Below are positions 12,302-18,422 of a stretch of 18,422 nt of DNA, piece by piece (within the stretch, counting starts at the first letter, position 1; each line of letters starts with the position of its first letter). The position numbers were made by a program, and so were the translations under genes. Source of the DNA: CAYNEL01 sp964396225 (GTDB taxonomy: Bacteria > Patescibacteriota > Minisyncoccia > Moranbacterales > UBA1568); the NCBI GenBank assembly GCA_964396225.1, contig CAYNEL010000015.1:1-18422 (forward strand), written 5' to 3'. The notes under the pieces were generated by a model that ran no database searches, had not been told where the DNA came from, and worked only from the letters and a program-made list of their open reading frames with translations.

Positions 12302-13303
12302 ATGTTCCAAGTCATCTGCATCGGATCGGCTTCCAAGGACACGTTCTTCCCCACGGGCGAGGGCCAGTTCGTCGATACCCCCGAGGACATCACTGCCAAA
12401 CAGAAAGTGATGTTCGAGGTGGGGGCCAAATACCAGGTGGACGACCGCTATGAGGCGCCCGGTGGCGTGGCCGCCAACACGGCCCAGGGGCTCGCCCGGC
12501 TCGGCGTCCGGACGGCCTGCTACAGTTTCATCGGCGACGACGGCATCGGTCGCTGGGTGACCGAGGAGCTCGAGCGCGAGGGGGTCGACACCTCGCTTCT
12601 CCACAAAGTCGAGGAATCCTGGACGGACCTTTCGGCCATCCTCGTCTTCACCCAGACCGGCGAACGCACCATCTTTTTCAATCGGGACGCCAACGAAAAG
12701 CTGGTCATCCGTCCGGACGAGCTCAAGGAAACCGAATGGTTCTCGGTAAGCGCCTTGAACGGGGCGTGGCAGGACAACCTCTCGGCCATCCTCGCCTTGT
12801 GCGACGAGCACGGCATCAAGCTGGCCCTCAATCCCGGCCAGAGCAACATGAAGGATGCGGTGGCAGCGGTGCTCGAAGCGGTGCGTCGCGCCTCGGTCCT
12901 CCATCTCAACAAGGACGAAGCCATCGCGCTCGTCCTCGGCCTTGATCCGGACACCCCCAAGAAGCGGCTCGACGACGAGCGGGCGCTGTGCGAGCGTCTC
13001 CACGAGGCGGGGGCCCGGGTGATCGGTCTCACCGACGGCAAGCGGGGCGCCTGGGCTTTCGACGGGGAACGCTTTCTTCACGCCAAAGCCACCGTGGACA
13101 AGGCGCTTGATGTCACCGGCGCCGGAGACGCTTTCGGGAGCGCTTTCCTAGCGGCCTGGATCCGGCACGGCGACATCGAGACGGCGCTCCGCTGGGGCGT
13201 GGCCAACGGCGGCAATGTCTCGCGCTCCTACGGGGCCAAACAGGGGCTTATCAAGGAGACGGAAATGGAGGACTTTGTCCGTTCCGTCAAAATCTCTGGC
13301 TGA
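12302..13303 (+). CDS. PfkB-family carbohydrate/nucleoside kinase
   Basis: A 333-residue ribokinase-fold kinase. Signatures: N-terminal MFQVICIGSASKDTFF; the substrate-side motif APGGVAANTAQGLARLG (52-68, G54-G55 and N59); and the C-terminal LDVTGAGDAFGSAF with the catalytic base D276 and the anion hole G-A-G. A long insert (about 17-50) after the first strand, TGEGQFVDTPEDITAKQKVMFEVGAKYQVDDRYE, is as I remember common in Patescibacteria members. Family substrates range from ribose and fructose-6-phosphate to nucleosides, and the sequence does not decide. Placement after eno and near pgk would suit sugar phosphate metabolism, and nucleoside salvage is equally possible. The start at 12302 is favoured because the conserved first strand follows it. 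An upstream in-frame ATG (12245) would translate the AT-rich repeat island. Confidence 0.88.
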   Translation: MFQVICIGSASKDTFFPTGEGQFVDTPEDITAKQKVMFEVGAKYQVDDRYEAPGGVAANTAQGLARLGVRTACYSFIGDDGIGRWVTEELEREGVDTSLLHKVEESWTDLSAILVFTQTGERTIFFNRDANEKLVIRPDELKETEWFSVSALNGAWQDNLSAILALCDEHGIKLALNPGQSNMKDAVAAVLEAVRRASVLHLNKDEAIALVLGLDPDTPKKRLDDERALCERLHEAGARVIGLTDGKRGAWAFDGERFLHAKATVDKALDVTGAGDAFGSAFLAAWIRHGDIETALRWGVANGGNVSRSYGAKQGLIKETEMEDFVRSVKISG

Positions 13304-13334
13304 AGGAGGAGGGAGGGGAGGAGGATCGCCCGAA

Positions 13335-13354
13335 AACCGCCCGAGAGGGCGGTT
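13335..13354. repeat. perfect 8-bp hairpin just upstream of the ftsA/pilM-like promoter
   Basis: AACCGCCC (13335-13342) pairs with GGGCGGTT (13347-13354) around GAGA, a stable GNRA-type tetraloop. No T-run follows on plus; a short TTTT follows on minus. It ends 4 nt before the TGG of the extended -10 box. It could end the kinase transcript inefficiently, protect its 3' end, or be a regulator site. Confidence 0.6.
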
Positions 13355-13358
13355 CTGA

Positions 13359-13367
13359 TGGTATAAT
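13359..13367 (+). promoter_or_regulatory. extended -10 promoter of the ftsA/pilM-like gene
   Basis: TGGTATAAT: a perfect -10 with a TGn extension, 21 nt before the ATG at 13389. The -35 position falls inside the hairpin and shows no match. The leader would be about 15 nt and is purine-rich, with only a weak AGGA before the start. Confidence 0.7.
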
Positions 13368-13388
13368 GGGAGAAAAGAAAAACAGGAT

Positions 13389-14657
13389 ATGAGCTTCTTC
13401 AAGCGTCTCCTGCCGAGCAGGGGAGCAGGATATTATCTGTCGCTCGATATCGGCACCGAAGTTGTCAAGGCGCTTGTCTTCCAGCCGGACGAAACCGGCG
13501 AGCGAGGCATCGTCACCGGCGTCGGGCGCGTCTTCCAGCGGCCTGGCAACATGGAGTCCGGCGCCGTTTCCAACATCGAGGGCGTGGTGGCTTCTGCGCA
13601 GGAGGCCATCGAGGCGGCCAAGGCGCAGGCCGGCGCCAAGCGCATCGACAAATCCATCGTGGGCATCGCTGGTGAGCTCGTCAAAGGGACCACTACCACG
13701 GTCCACTACCAGCGCGTCAACCAGAACGTTAAGATCGGGTTGCCGGAACTGAAGCTCATCATCCAACGCGTCCAGGAGAAGGCGCTCGAGCGCATCAGGA
13801 ACGAGGTGGCCTACGAACTCGGCCAGGACGGGGTGGACATCAGCCTCATCAATGCTGCTATCGTGGACGTGCGCATCGACGGCTACCGGGTCTCCAACCC
13901 CTCGGGCTTTACGGGACAGAACGTTTCGATGAGCGTCTTCAACGCCTACGCGCCCGTCATCCACCTGCGCGCCCTCCAGACCATCGCCGGCCATCTCGGA
14001 CTCGACCTCATCAACATCGCCGCCGAACCCTACGCCGTGGCCCGGGCGGTGGAGGTGGAGGACATCGCCGACTTCAGCGCCATCTTCATCGACGTGGGCG
14101 GCGGCACCACCGACATCGCGGTGGTACGCCAGGGCGGTCTCGAGGGGACCAAGATGTTCGCCCTGGGCGGCCGCGCTTTCACCAAGCGGCTAGCTAAAGC
14201 CTTCAACCTTTCTTTCGAGAAGGCCGAACAGCTCAAGTTGGATTATTCCTACGGCAAGCTCAATCCGGCCGACACCGAGCGCCTCGACCGTTTTTTCGAA
14301 GAGGACTGCCGGATCTGGCTCTCGGGGGTGGAATTGTCACTCCAGGAATTTGCTCAGAACGACCTTCTGCCGCCCAAGATCTTCCTCTGCGGCGGCGGCT
14401 CGGGCCTGCCGGGCATCGCCCGTACGCTCACCACGCCTGCCCTCATCGCCGGCCTGCCTTTCGGCCGCCCGCCCCAGGTCGGTTTCCTCCAGCCCAAAGA
14501 CGTTGTCTCCATCGAGGACCGGACCGGCTCTCTCACTAACCCCCAGGACATCACTCCCATCGGCTTGGCCAACCTGATCCTCGAGATCACGGCCGAGGAA
14601 AAGATGATGGCGGGCATCCTGCGGCGGACCGTCGAGGACATCCAATCTGCCGGCTGA
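13389..14657 (+). CDS. FtsA/PilM-like actin-fold ATPase
   Basis: A 422-residue protein of the FtsA/PilM branch of the actin superfamily. ATP-site motifs are in order: phosphate-1 LSLDIGTEVVK (D20), phosphate-2 IFIDVGGGTTDIAVV (D235) and adenosine motif IFLCGGGSGLPGI (about 331-343). Between phosphate-1 and phosphate-2 lies the region where the FtsA 1C or SHS2-type domain sits (about 90-200). In FtsA the protein tethers FtsZ to the membrane; in PilM it forms a cytoplasmic ring that binds the PilN tail of type IV pili. There is no FtsA-style C-terminal amphipathic helix that I can identify (the end is ILRRTVEDIQSAG), and no ftsZ or pilN/O is adjacent. The following gene encodes a bitopic protein, which fits a PilM-PilN-like or FtsA-partner pair. 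CPR genomes often label this family FtsA. Confidence 0.85.
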   Translation: MSFFKRLLPSRGAGYYLSLDIGTEVVKALVFQPDETGERGIVTGVGRVFQRPGNMESGAVSNIEGVVASAQEAIEAAKAQAGAKRIDKSIVGIAGELVKGTTTTVHYQRVNQNVKIGLPELKLIIQRVQEKALERIRNEVAYELGQDGVDISLINAAIVDVRIDGYRVSNPSGFTGQNVSMSVFNAYAPVIHLRALQTIAGHLGLDLINIAAEPYAVARAVEVEDIADFSAIFIDVGGGTTDIAVVRQGGLEGTKMFALGGRAFTKRLAKAFNLSFEKAEQLKLDYSYGKLNPADTERLDRFFEEDCRIWLSGVELSLQEFAQNDLLPPKIFLCGGGSGLPGIARTLTTPALIAGLPFGRPPQVGFLQPKDVVSIEDRTGSLTNPQDITPIGLANLILEITAEEKMMAGILRRTVEDIQSAG

Positions 14658-14665
14658 CCGGTCAG
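14654..14665. promoter_or_regulatory. 12-bp perfect palindrome, possible operator
   Basis: CTGACCGGTCAG is a perfect palindrome that includes the stop codon of the FtsA/PilM-like gene and ends one base before a TATAAT box. It is too short to form a useful RNA hairpin, so a protein-binding site on DNA is the more natural reading. Chance is possible. Confidence 0.35.
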
Positions 14666-14666
14666 G

Positions 14667-14672
14667 TATAAT
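14667..14672 (+). promoter_or_regulatory. -10 box before the bitopic protein gene
   Basis: A perfect TATAAT, 47 nt before the ATG at 14714, without a TG extension and without a clear -35. It overlaps the region just downstream of the palindrome. It would allow the bitopic protein to be made separately from the ATPase. Confidence 0.45.
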
Positions 14673-14713
14673 GGAATGACTGCTCCGAAACCCCGTCTCC
14701 CAACACACAAACT

Positions 14714-16591
14714 ATGCGCCCCACCCATTACGTCGAAGCCGATGAGGAGATCATTTCCGTCGTGGATACCCTGCGGCGGAGCAAGGACGCCGAAGCCGTG
14801 TTCGTTTTTCCCAAGAACGCGCTCGTCCTGCGCAGCCTCGTCAACCTCCGTCTCCTTGCCCGCGAAGCCGAAAAGCTCGGCAAGCGGGTGACGATCGTGA
14901 CTGGAGACGAGCAGGGCAAGAAGCTGGCCGTCCAGGCCGGCCTGCCGGTCGAGGAGCGCCTCGAGAGCTATCCCGTGATCGGGGCCGAGACGCCCGCTCC
15001 GGCCCGTCCGATGGCGCCCGCCGGCGCGCCCGTCCCACCCCCGCCCGCCATTCCCCGTCCCCAGATGACCGAAATCGGATCGAGCAGCTTCTTCGCTCCC
15101 GGTGCCGCCTCCGCCTCCGCCGCCCCGCCCCGCCGCGTCGCGGTCCGGGATCGCAATCCCAATTTCCAGCCGGCCCTTAATTCCGCCCTCCAGGCCGAGG
15201 TACAGGAAGCCTTGCGGGCATCCGCCGCCCCACGTCGTCCGGCACCCGCTCCGGTTCCGGCGGTCCCGTATCAGGCGCCTTTGGTCCGCGCGCCCGCTCC
15301 GGCCCAAGCCGCGCCGAACATCAAGCGTTTCTTCAACAACCAGCCGGGCCCCGCGGCCGCTCCCTCGCCTGTTGCGCCCAAAGAGGTCGTTCCGGCCCAT
15401 CCAGCGACCCCTATCCTGCCGCCTCCACCGCCCCGCCCCACTGCTCCGTTGGCTCCTGACGGCCGTCCGAAGCTGACAAGGCTGGCCTTGGCCGCCGGGG
15501 GAGCCGTGCTCCTCGGCGCAGTGGTCTGGCTCATGCTGCCGCGGGCCGAGATCGTGGTCAAACCCAGCGCCGACCGGCTCTCCGTGGACGAACGCTTCGA
15601 GTTGTCGGCGTCGAGCACGCCGTCCATACGGGCCATTGAGGTCGAGCAGACGGTCACCGTCAAATACGATGCCACCGGTTCGGGTGCCCTCTCCGACCGC
15701 CGCGCCAAAGGCCGTGTGACCATCTACAACGAATACGGCAAGGACTCCCAGCCGCTGGTGGCCACGACCCGGCTGCAGACCGTCGATGGCAAGATCTTCC
15801 GGCTCGAATCGGCCGTGGTGGTGCCGGGGATGCAGGACGGCAGACCCGGGACCATCGAGGCCGCGGTTATCGCCGACCAGCCGGGAGCCGAGTACAACAT
15901 TGGGCCGTCCACTTTCACCATTCCCGGCTTCCAAGGTAGCGCCAAGTACCAGAAGTTCTCCGCCAAATCCGCTTCCGCGTTCACGGGCGGCGGCGGCCAG
16001 GCCGCCACGGTGGCCACCATCACCCAGACCGATGTCAACAAGGCCAAGGAGGAAGCCGAGAAACAGGCCGCCGCGGAAATCAGAAAGGCTCTCGAGGCCA
16101 AGCTTTCCCCGGGCGAGAAACTGCTCGACGGCGCCATCAAGCAGGAGTCCCTCTCCGGCGTCTCCACCCCCTCCATCGGCGCGGCTGCCGCCCAGTTCGA
16201 ATACCAACTGCGGGCCAAAGCCACCGCCCTTGTCTTCGCCGAAGAACCGCTCTTCGCGGAACTCAAGCGCCGCCTCGCGGCAGCCGCGGAGGCCAAGGGT
16301 CTCGGGCTGGTCGGTGAGGTGTCCGTCGAATACGGCCTGGCCGATCCCAATTTCGAAAAGAAAACGCTCAATCTCCGGCCGCAGGCCACCGGCCAGGGCG
16401 TGGCTTCGGTGGACGCGGCGGCGCTCGAGCAGGCCTTCCTCGGGAAATCCGAAGACGAGCTCGAAAGCGTCCTGGCCGAACACCCCGAAGTGGGGAGTAT
16501 GGAGGTGGGATTCAACCACTCGTTTCTCGGCACCAGTATCCCTTCGAGTCCCGGCCGAGTGGAGGTCAGAGTGACCGAACCTAATCCGTAA
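14714..16591 (+). CDS. bitopic envelope protein with cytoplasmic Rossmann-like domain and extracytoplasmic beta domain
   Basis: A 625-residue protein. Residues 1-95 look like a small Rossmann-type domain (EAVFVFPKNALVLRSLVNLRLLAREAEKLGKRVTIVTGDEQGKKLAVQAGLPV). A long Pro/Ala-rich linker follows (about 95-252). One membrane helix, about 257-275 (LALAAGGAVLLGAVVWLML), precedes an outside region starting PRAEIVVKPS. The outside region holds a beta-rich domain with GRVTIYNEYGKDSQPLVATTRLQTVDGKIFRLESAVVVPG and PGAEYNIGPSTFTIPGFQGSAKYQKFSAKS (about 330-420), of a type I recall from CPR surface proteins and sometimes labelled baseplate-J-like. A helical Ala/Glu-rich stretch (about 440-480) and a C-terminal domain end the protein. 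The basic NIKRFFNNQPG motif inside the linker (about 203-213) could be a binding site. Function unknown. The gene is paired with the FtsA/PilM-like ATPase, which points to an ATPase-driven or ATPase-organised envelope assembly. Confidence 0.8.
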   Translation: MRPTHYVEADEEIISVVDTLRRSKDAEAVFVFPKNALVLRSLVNLRLLAREAEKLGKRVTIVTGDEQGKKLAVQAGLPVEERLESYPVIGAETPAPARPMAPAGAPVPPPPAIPRPQMTEIGSSSFFAPGAASASAAPPRRVAVRDRNPNFQPALNSALQAEVQEALRASAAPRRPAPAPVPAVPYQAPLVRAPAPAQAAPNIKRFFNNQPGPAAAPSPVAPKEVVPAHPATPILPPPPPRPTAPLAPDGRPKLTRLALAAGGAVLLGAVVWLMLPRAEIVVKPSADRLSVDERFELSASSTPSIRAIEVEQTVTVKYDATGSGALSDRRAKGRVTIYNEYGKDSQPLVATTRLQTVDGKIFRLESAVVVPGMQDGRPGTIEAAVIADQPGAEYNIGPSTFTIPGFQGSAKYQKFSAKSASAFTGGGGQAATVATITQTDVNKAKEEAEKQAAAEIRKALEAKLSPGEKLLDGAIKQESLSGVSTPSIGAAAAQFEYQLRAKATALVFAEEPLFAELKRRLAAAAEAKGLGLVGEVSVEYGLADPNFEKKTLNLRPQATGQGVASVDAAALEQAFLGKSEDELESVLAEHPEVGSMEVGFNHSFLGTSIPSSPGRVEVRVTEPNP

Positions 16592-16601
16592 CACGACCCA
16601 T

Positions 16602-16991
16602 ATGGCGTTCCGAGGATTGTTCGTACGCAGGACCAGCATGCCCAAAGGCAGTCAGATGACCGTCCGGCAGGGAGGGAAAGAGGCGGTCAAACGCACTCTC
16701 TCCAGCACTAAGGCCACCCGTCTCCTCAAGGACGCCTTCGGCGATGGTTGGGATTCGATGAAGTCGAAATTCACCACCCGCGAGCGCCGCGCCCTGGCGG
16801 AGAAGATCATGGAGGAATCCGGAGGCGGTTCGCTCAACCGGAGGGAGATCGAGAGCGTGGTCATGGCCGCCAAGTCGGGCGACATCGACCACATCGATCG
16901 CAAGGAGGGGAAAGCCATCGAGGCCGCCGTTTCGGATGAGGTGGAGGACCGCGGCGGCGAATGGAACGACAGGAAATTCGACAAACTCTGA
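16602..16991 (+). CDS. small hypothetical protein, basic N-terminus
   Basis: A 129-residue protein I do not recognise. It begins 10 nt after the stop of the bitopic protein and is probably translated from the same message. The N-terminal third is strongly basic (RGLFVRRTSMPKGSQ, KEAVKRTLSSTKATRLLKD) and the rest is charged and helical, with KFTTRERRALAEKIMEES, SLNRREIESVVMAAKSGDIDHIDRKEGKAIEAAV and an acidic-basic tail. There is no signal peptide or membrane segment, so it should be cytoplasmic. The ATG at 16638 (MPKGSQM) is an alternative start. The mixed charge and helices would suit nucleic acid or protein binding, but there is no motif to name. Confidence 0.65.
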   Translation: MAFRGLFVRRTSMPKGSQMTVRQGGKEAVKRTLSSTKATRLLKDAFGDGWDSMKSKFTTRERRALAEKIMEESGGGSLNRREIESVVMAAKSGDIDHIDRKEGKAIEAAVSDEVEDRGGEWNDRKFDKL

Positions 16992-17007
16992 ATTCTCCTT
17001 GCGCCCA

Positions 17008-17036
17008 TTGTGTTTCTTCGGGCAGCCTGCTATCCT
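17008..17036 (+). promoter_or_regulatory. promoter before the coiled-coil gene/alaS group
   Basis: -35 TTGTGT (17008-17013, 3/6), a 17-nt spacer and -10 TATCCT (17031-17036, 4/6) with a TGn extension (17028-17030). It gives a leader of about 18 nt before the ATG at 17061 and could drive the two small genes and alaS. Confidence 0.5.
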
Positions 17037-17060
17037 GATTGATCACTAGACATTCCCTCT

Positions 17061-17375
17061 ATGCCAGCCACATCGTCCGGATCTTCCGCCTACGCCGCCG
17101 ATCCGCACGGCAAGACGCTCATGCCCGAGGAGAAGGAGAAGCAGCGTCGCCGCCTGGAGAGCGACCAGATGATGTATACGTCCGACCTTGCCAAGGTCAT
17201 GCGTGAATTGAACGACGCCAAGGTCTCCATCAAAACCCTTGAGCGCAAGCGTCTCGAGCTCGACACCCTCATCAAGGCGGCCCATGATGCCGTCAAAAAG
17301 AAAGAGGGGGAGATCGAGTACCTCGAGGAGGAGCTCCGTATCCTCAAGAAGCGCATCGGCCTCCTGGCCGGATGA
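17061..17375 (+). CDS. small coiled-coil protein
   Basis: A 104-residue protein I cannot assign to a function. After a short Ser/Ala-rich start (about 1-18), almost the whole chain is charged helix with heptad spacing: EEKEKQRRRLESDQMMYTSDLAKVMRELNDAKVSIKTLERKRLELDTLIKAAHDAVKKKEGEIEYLEEELRILKKRIGLL (about 23-102). A single long parallel or antiparallel coiled coil is expected, with no membrane segment or signal. The start ATG at 17061 has no Shine-Dalgarno motif. The next small gene follows after 16 nt. It lies upstream of alaS in the same direction, but that gives no functional hint. Confidence 0.7.
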   Translation: MPATSSGSSAYAADPHGKTLMPEEKEKQRRRLESDQMMYTSDLAKVMRELNDAKVSIKTLERKRLELDTLIKAAHDAVKKKEGEIEYLEEELRILKKRIGLLAG

Positions 17376-17391
17376 GCCGCCCCTTTTCCTT

Positions 17392-17619
17392 ATGGTCCTC
17401 GTCAACCTCGTCGCCATCCTCTCCGCGGTCGTCCCTTCAGCCAGGCTGTCTTCGGTCGCCCGGTCCAAGATCGCCGCTCTCCAGCGCGGCCTGAAACCGG
17501 ACGCCGATCTGTCCGAACTGGTTTCCCGGTTGGCCGCCGTCCTCGAGCCGGCCGGCATCTTCCTCGAGGGCGCCCAGCTGCGCGATCTCGAGAAGAAGTT
17601 GAAACAGGCCCTCCGTTAA
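17392..17619 (+). CDS. 75-residue hypothetical protein
   Basis: A small protein running from the ATG at 17392 to TAA at 17617-17619, tightly placed between the coiled-coil gene (16-nt gap) and alaS (11-nt gap). It has a mildly hydrophobic N-terminus (MVLVNLVAILSAVVPSARL) that is too short and weak to call a membrane segment with confidence, then predicted helices LSSVARSKIAALQRGL, DLSELVSRLAAVLEPAGIFL and QLRDLEKKLKQALR. I recognise no family. The tight spacing supports it as a real gene. The frame stays open upstream to 17239, but that would overlap the coiled-coil gene. Confidence 0.6.
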   Translation: MVLVNLVAILSAVVPSARLSSVARSKIAALQRGLKPDADLSELVSRLAAVLEPAGIFLEGAQLRDLEKKLKQALR

Positions 17620-17630
17620 GCCCTTCCGCC

Positions 17631-18422
17631 ATGCTTTCCTCCGCCGCTATCCGCCGGCGTTTCCTGGAGTTTTTCCGGAAGCGCGGCCACGCCATCCTGC
17701 CATCCGCCCCGCTCGTGCCCGAGAACGACCCCTCGGTCCTGTTCAACACCGCCGGTATGCAGCCACTCGTCCCGTACCTCCTCGGTGAGCCGCATCCTTT
17801 GGGGCAGCGTCTGGCCGACGCCCAAAAATGCGTCCGCACCACGGACATCGACGAGATCGGGGACAACACCCACGCCACGTTCTTCGAGATGCTCGGCAAC
17901 TGGTCGCTCGGGGATCCGTCCGCGCCGGACGGAGTCGGCCGGACAGGCTACTTCAAGGAAGAGGCGATACGCTGGAGTTACGAGTTTCTCACGTCAAAAG
18001 AAGAGGGTTTGGGTCTCGACCCGCGGCGTCTGTATGTCACCGTCTTCGAAGGTGACGACCATGCTCCCCGCGACGAGGAGTCTTATGCCGTCTGGCGGGG
18101 GATATTCGAGGCGGCCGGCCTCGAACCCGAGCGACGCATTTTCTTTCTCCCCGCCGAAAAGAACTGGTGGAGCCCGGGCGACAATGGTCCCTCCGGACCC
18201 GACACCGAGATGTATTACGATGTCACCGGAACCCTCGCCGACGGTCTCACCCATGAAGGGTTTTTGGCCGCCGACGAACGCCAGGAGGTGGTCGAAATCT
18301 GGAACGACGTCTTCATGGAATACGAGAAGCGCGGCGGACAGGTGGTCGGCAAGCTGAAACAGAAGAACGTGGACACGGGCGCCGGCCTCGAGCGCGTAGC
18401 CATGGTCATCCAGGGCAAGGAC
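17631..18422 (+). CDS. alaS: alanyl-tRNA synthetase, N-terminal part (3' end outside window)
   Basis: The frame runs from the ATG at 17631 to the right edge without a stop, giving 264 residues of a protein normally about 850-880 long. It charges tRNA-Ala. The class II catalytic domain is recognisable: [46 protein letters not shown]; then [31 protein letters not shown]; then [30 protein letters not shown] and [18 protein letters not shown]. The form [26 protein letters not shown] is of the type with Asp-Asn-Thr-His, unlike the E. coli [29 protein letters not shown]. An 11-residue insert (96-106) splits the usual GDYFK junction. The editing and C-Ala domains lie beyond the window. Confidence 0.95.
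   Translation, partial: [264 protein letters not shown]

Noticed and set aside
13304..13325. Purine-rich AGGAGG-like run as a ribosome binding site
   Set aside because: It follows the kinase stop codon and is about 65 nt away from the next start, upstream of that gene's promoter.
14990..15450. Tandem repeats or a recombination hot spot in the C-rich stretch
   Set aside because: The sequence codes for a Pro/Ala-rich linker of low complexity. I found no regular repeat unit.
14354..16645. 763-residue open frame on the minus strand opposite the bitopic protein gene
   Set aside because: It is the antisense shadow of two well-supported plus-strand genes in GC-rich DNA. Its sequence is Gly/Arg/Asp-rich low complexity with no recognisable domain.
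1..18422. Recoded TGA (genetic code 25)
   Set aside because: Many well-conserved genes here end in TGA at the expected length (for example mraY, pgk, eno and the carboxypeptidase), so TGA is a stop.
1..18422. CRISPR arrays, insertion sequences, integrases or phage genes
   Set aside because: No regularly spaced repeats, transposase-like proteins or terminal inverted repeats flanking genes were seen.

Overview
The window is GC-rich (about 60% by eye) and almost fully coding. It reads as a chromosomal segment of a Candidate Phyla Radiation (Patescibacteria) bacterium. The grounds are: a protein family I know only from these genomes (4179-5036); a shortened phosphoglycerate kinase; an FtsA/PilM-like ATPase paired with a bitopic surface protein; GtrA, GFA and PfkB genes of the kind common there; and several small unrecognised ORFs. 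TGA is used as a stop throughout, so this is not a code-25 lineage (Gracilibacteria/Absconditabacteria). Phylum-level placement is from memory of the families, not from a search.

Layout. 1-1735 (+): the C-terminal part of a CPA1-type Na+/H+ antiporter (cut by the window edge), a DedA-family membrane protein and a GFA-type zinc protein, ending in a bidirectional terminator. 1830-5036 (-): a CPR-type protein of unknown function and a GtrA-family membrane protein, a terminator, then dnaX (DNA polymerase III gamma/tau) running directly into tRNA-Gln(TTG). The dnaX stop codon lies inside the tRNA. 5037-5247: a divergent promoter region with a large inverted repeat. 5248-10268 (+): scpA and scpB (condensin partners), a D-Ala-D-Ala carboxypeptidase, mraY, pgk and a small zinc-ribbon protein, then a terminator. 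10315-10876: a single-gene lipoprotein cassette with its own promoter, the only strong Shine-Dalgarno sequence in the window, and a terminator. 10895-13303: enolase and a PfkB-family kinase separated by an AT-rich repeat island. 13359-16991: an actin-fold FtsA/PilM-like ATPase, a 625-residue bitopic protein and a small basic protein. 17008-end: a coiled-coil protein, a 75-residue protein and the start of alaS (cut by the right edge).

How the genes fit together. Three themes are visible: chromosome maintenance (dnaX, scpAB), peptidoglycan and envelope work (mraY, the carboxypeptidase, the FtsA/PilM-like module, the lipoprotein, GtrA, DedA) and lower glycolysis (pgk, eno). The FtsA/PilM-like ATPase with its bitopic neighbour is the best candidate for a poorly described machine.

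Gene expression has a clear local style. Nearly all starts lack a Shine-Dalgarno motif and are often preceded by short pyrimidine-rich stretches. Promoters are mostly of the extended -10 type (TGnTATAAT), and several have an inverted repeat or terminator hairpin packed right against the -10 box. No mobile element, CRISPR array, rRNA or origin was seen, and no gene-free stretch exceeds 300 bases.
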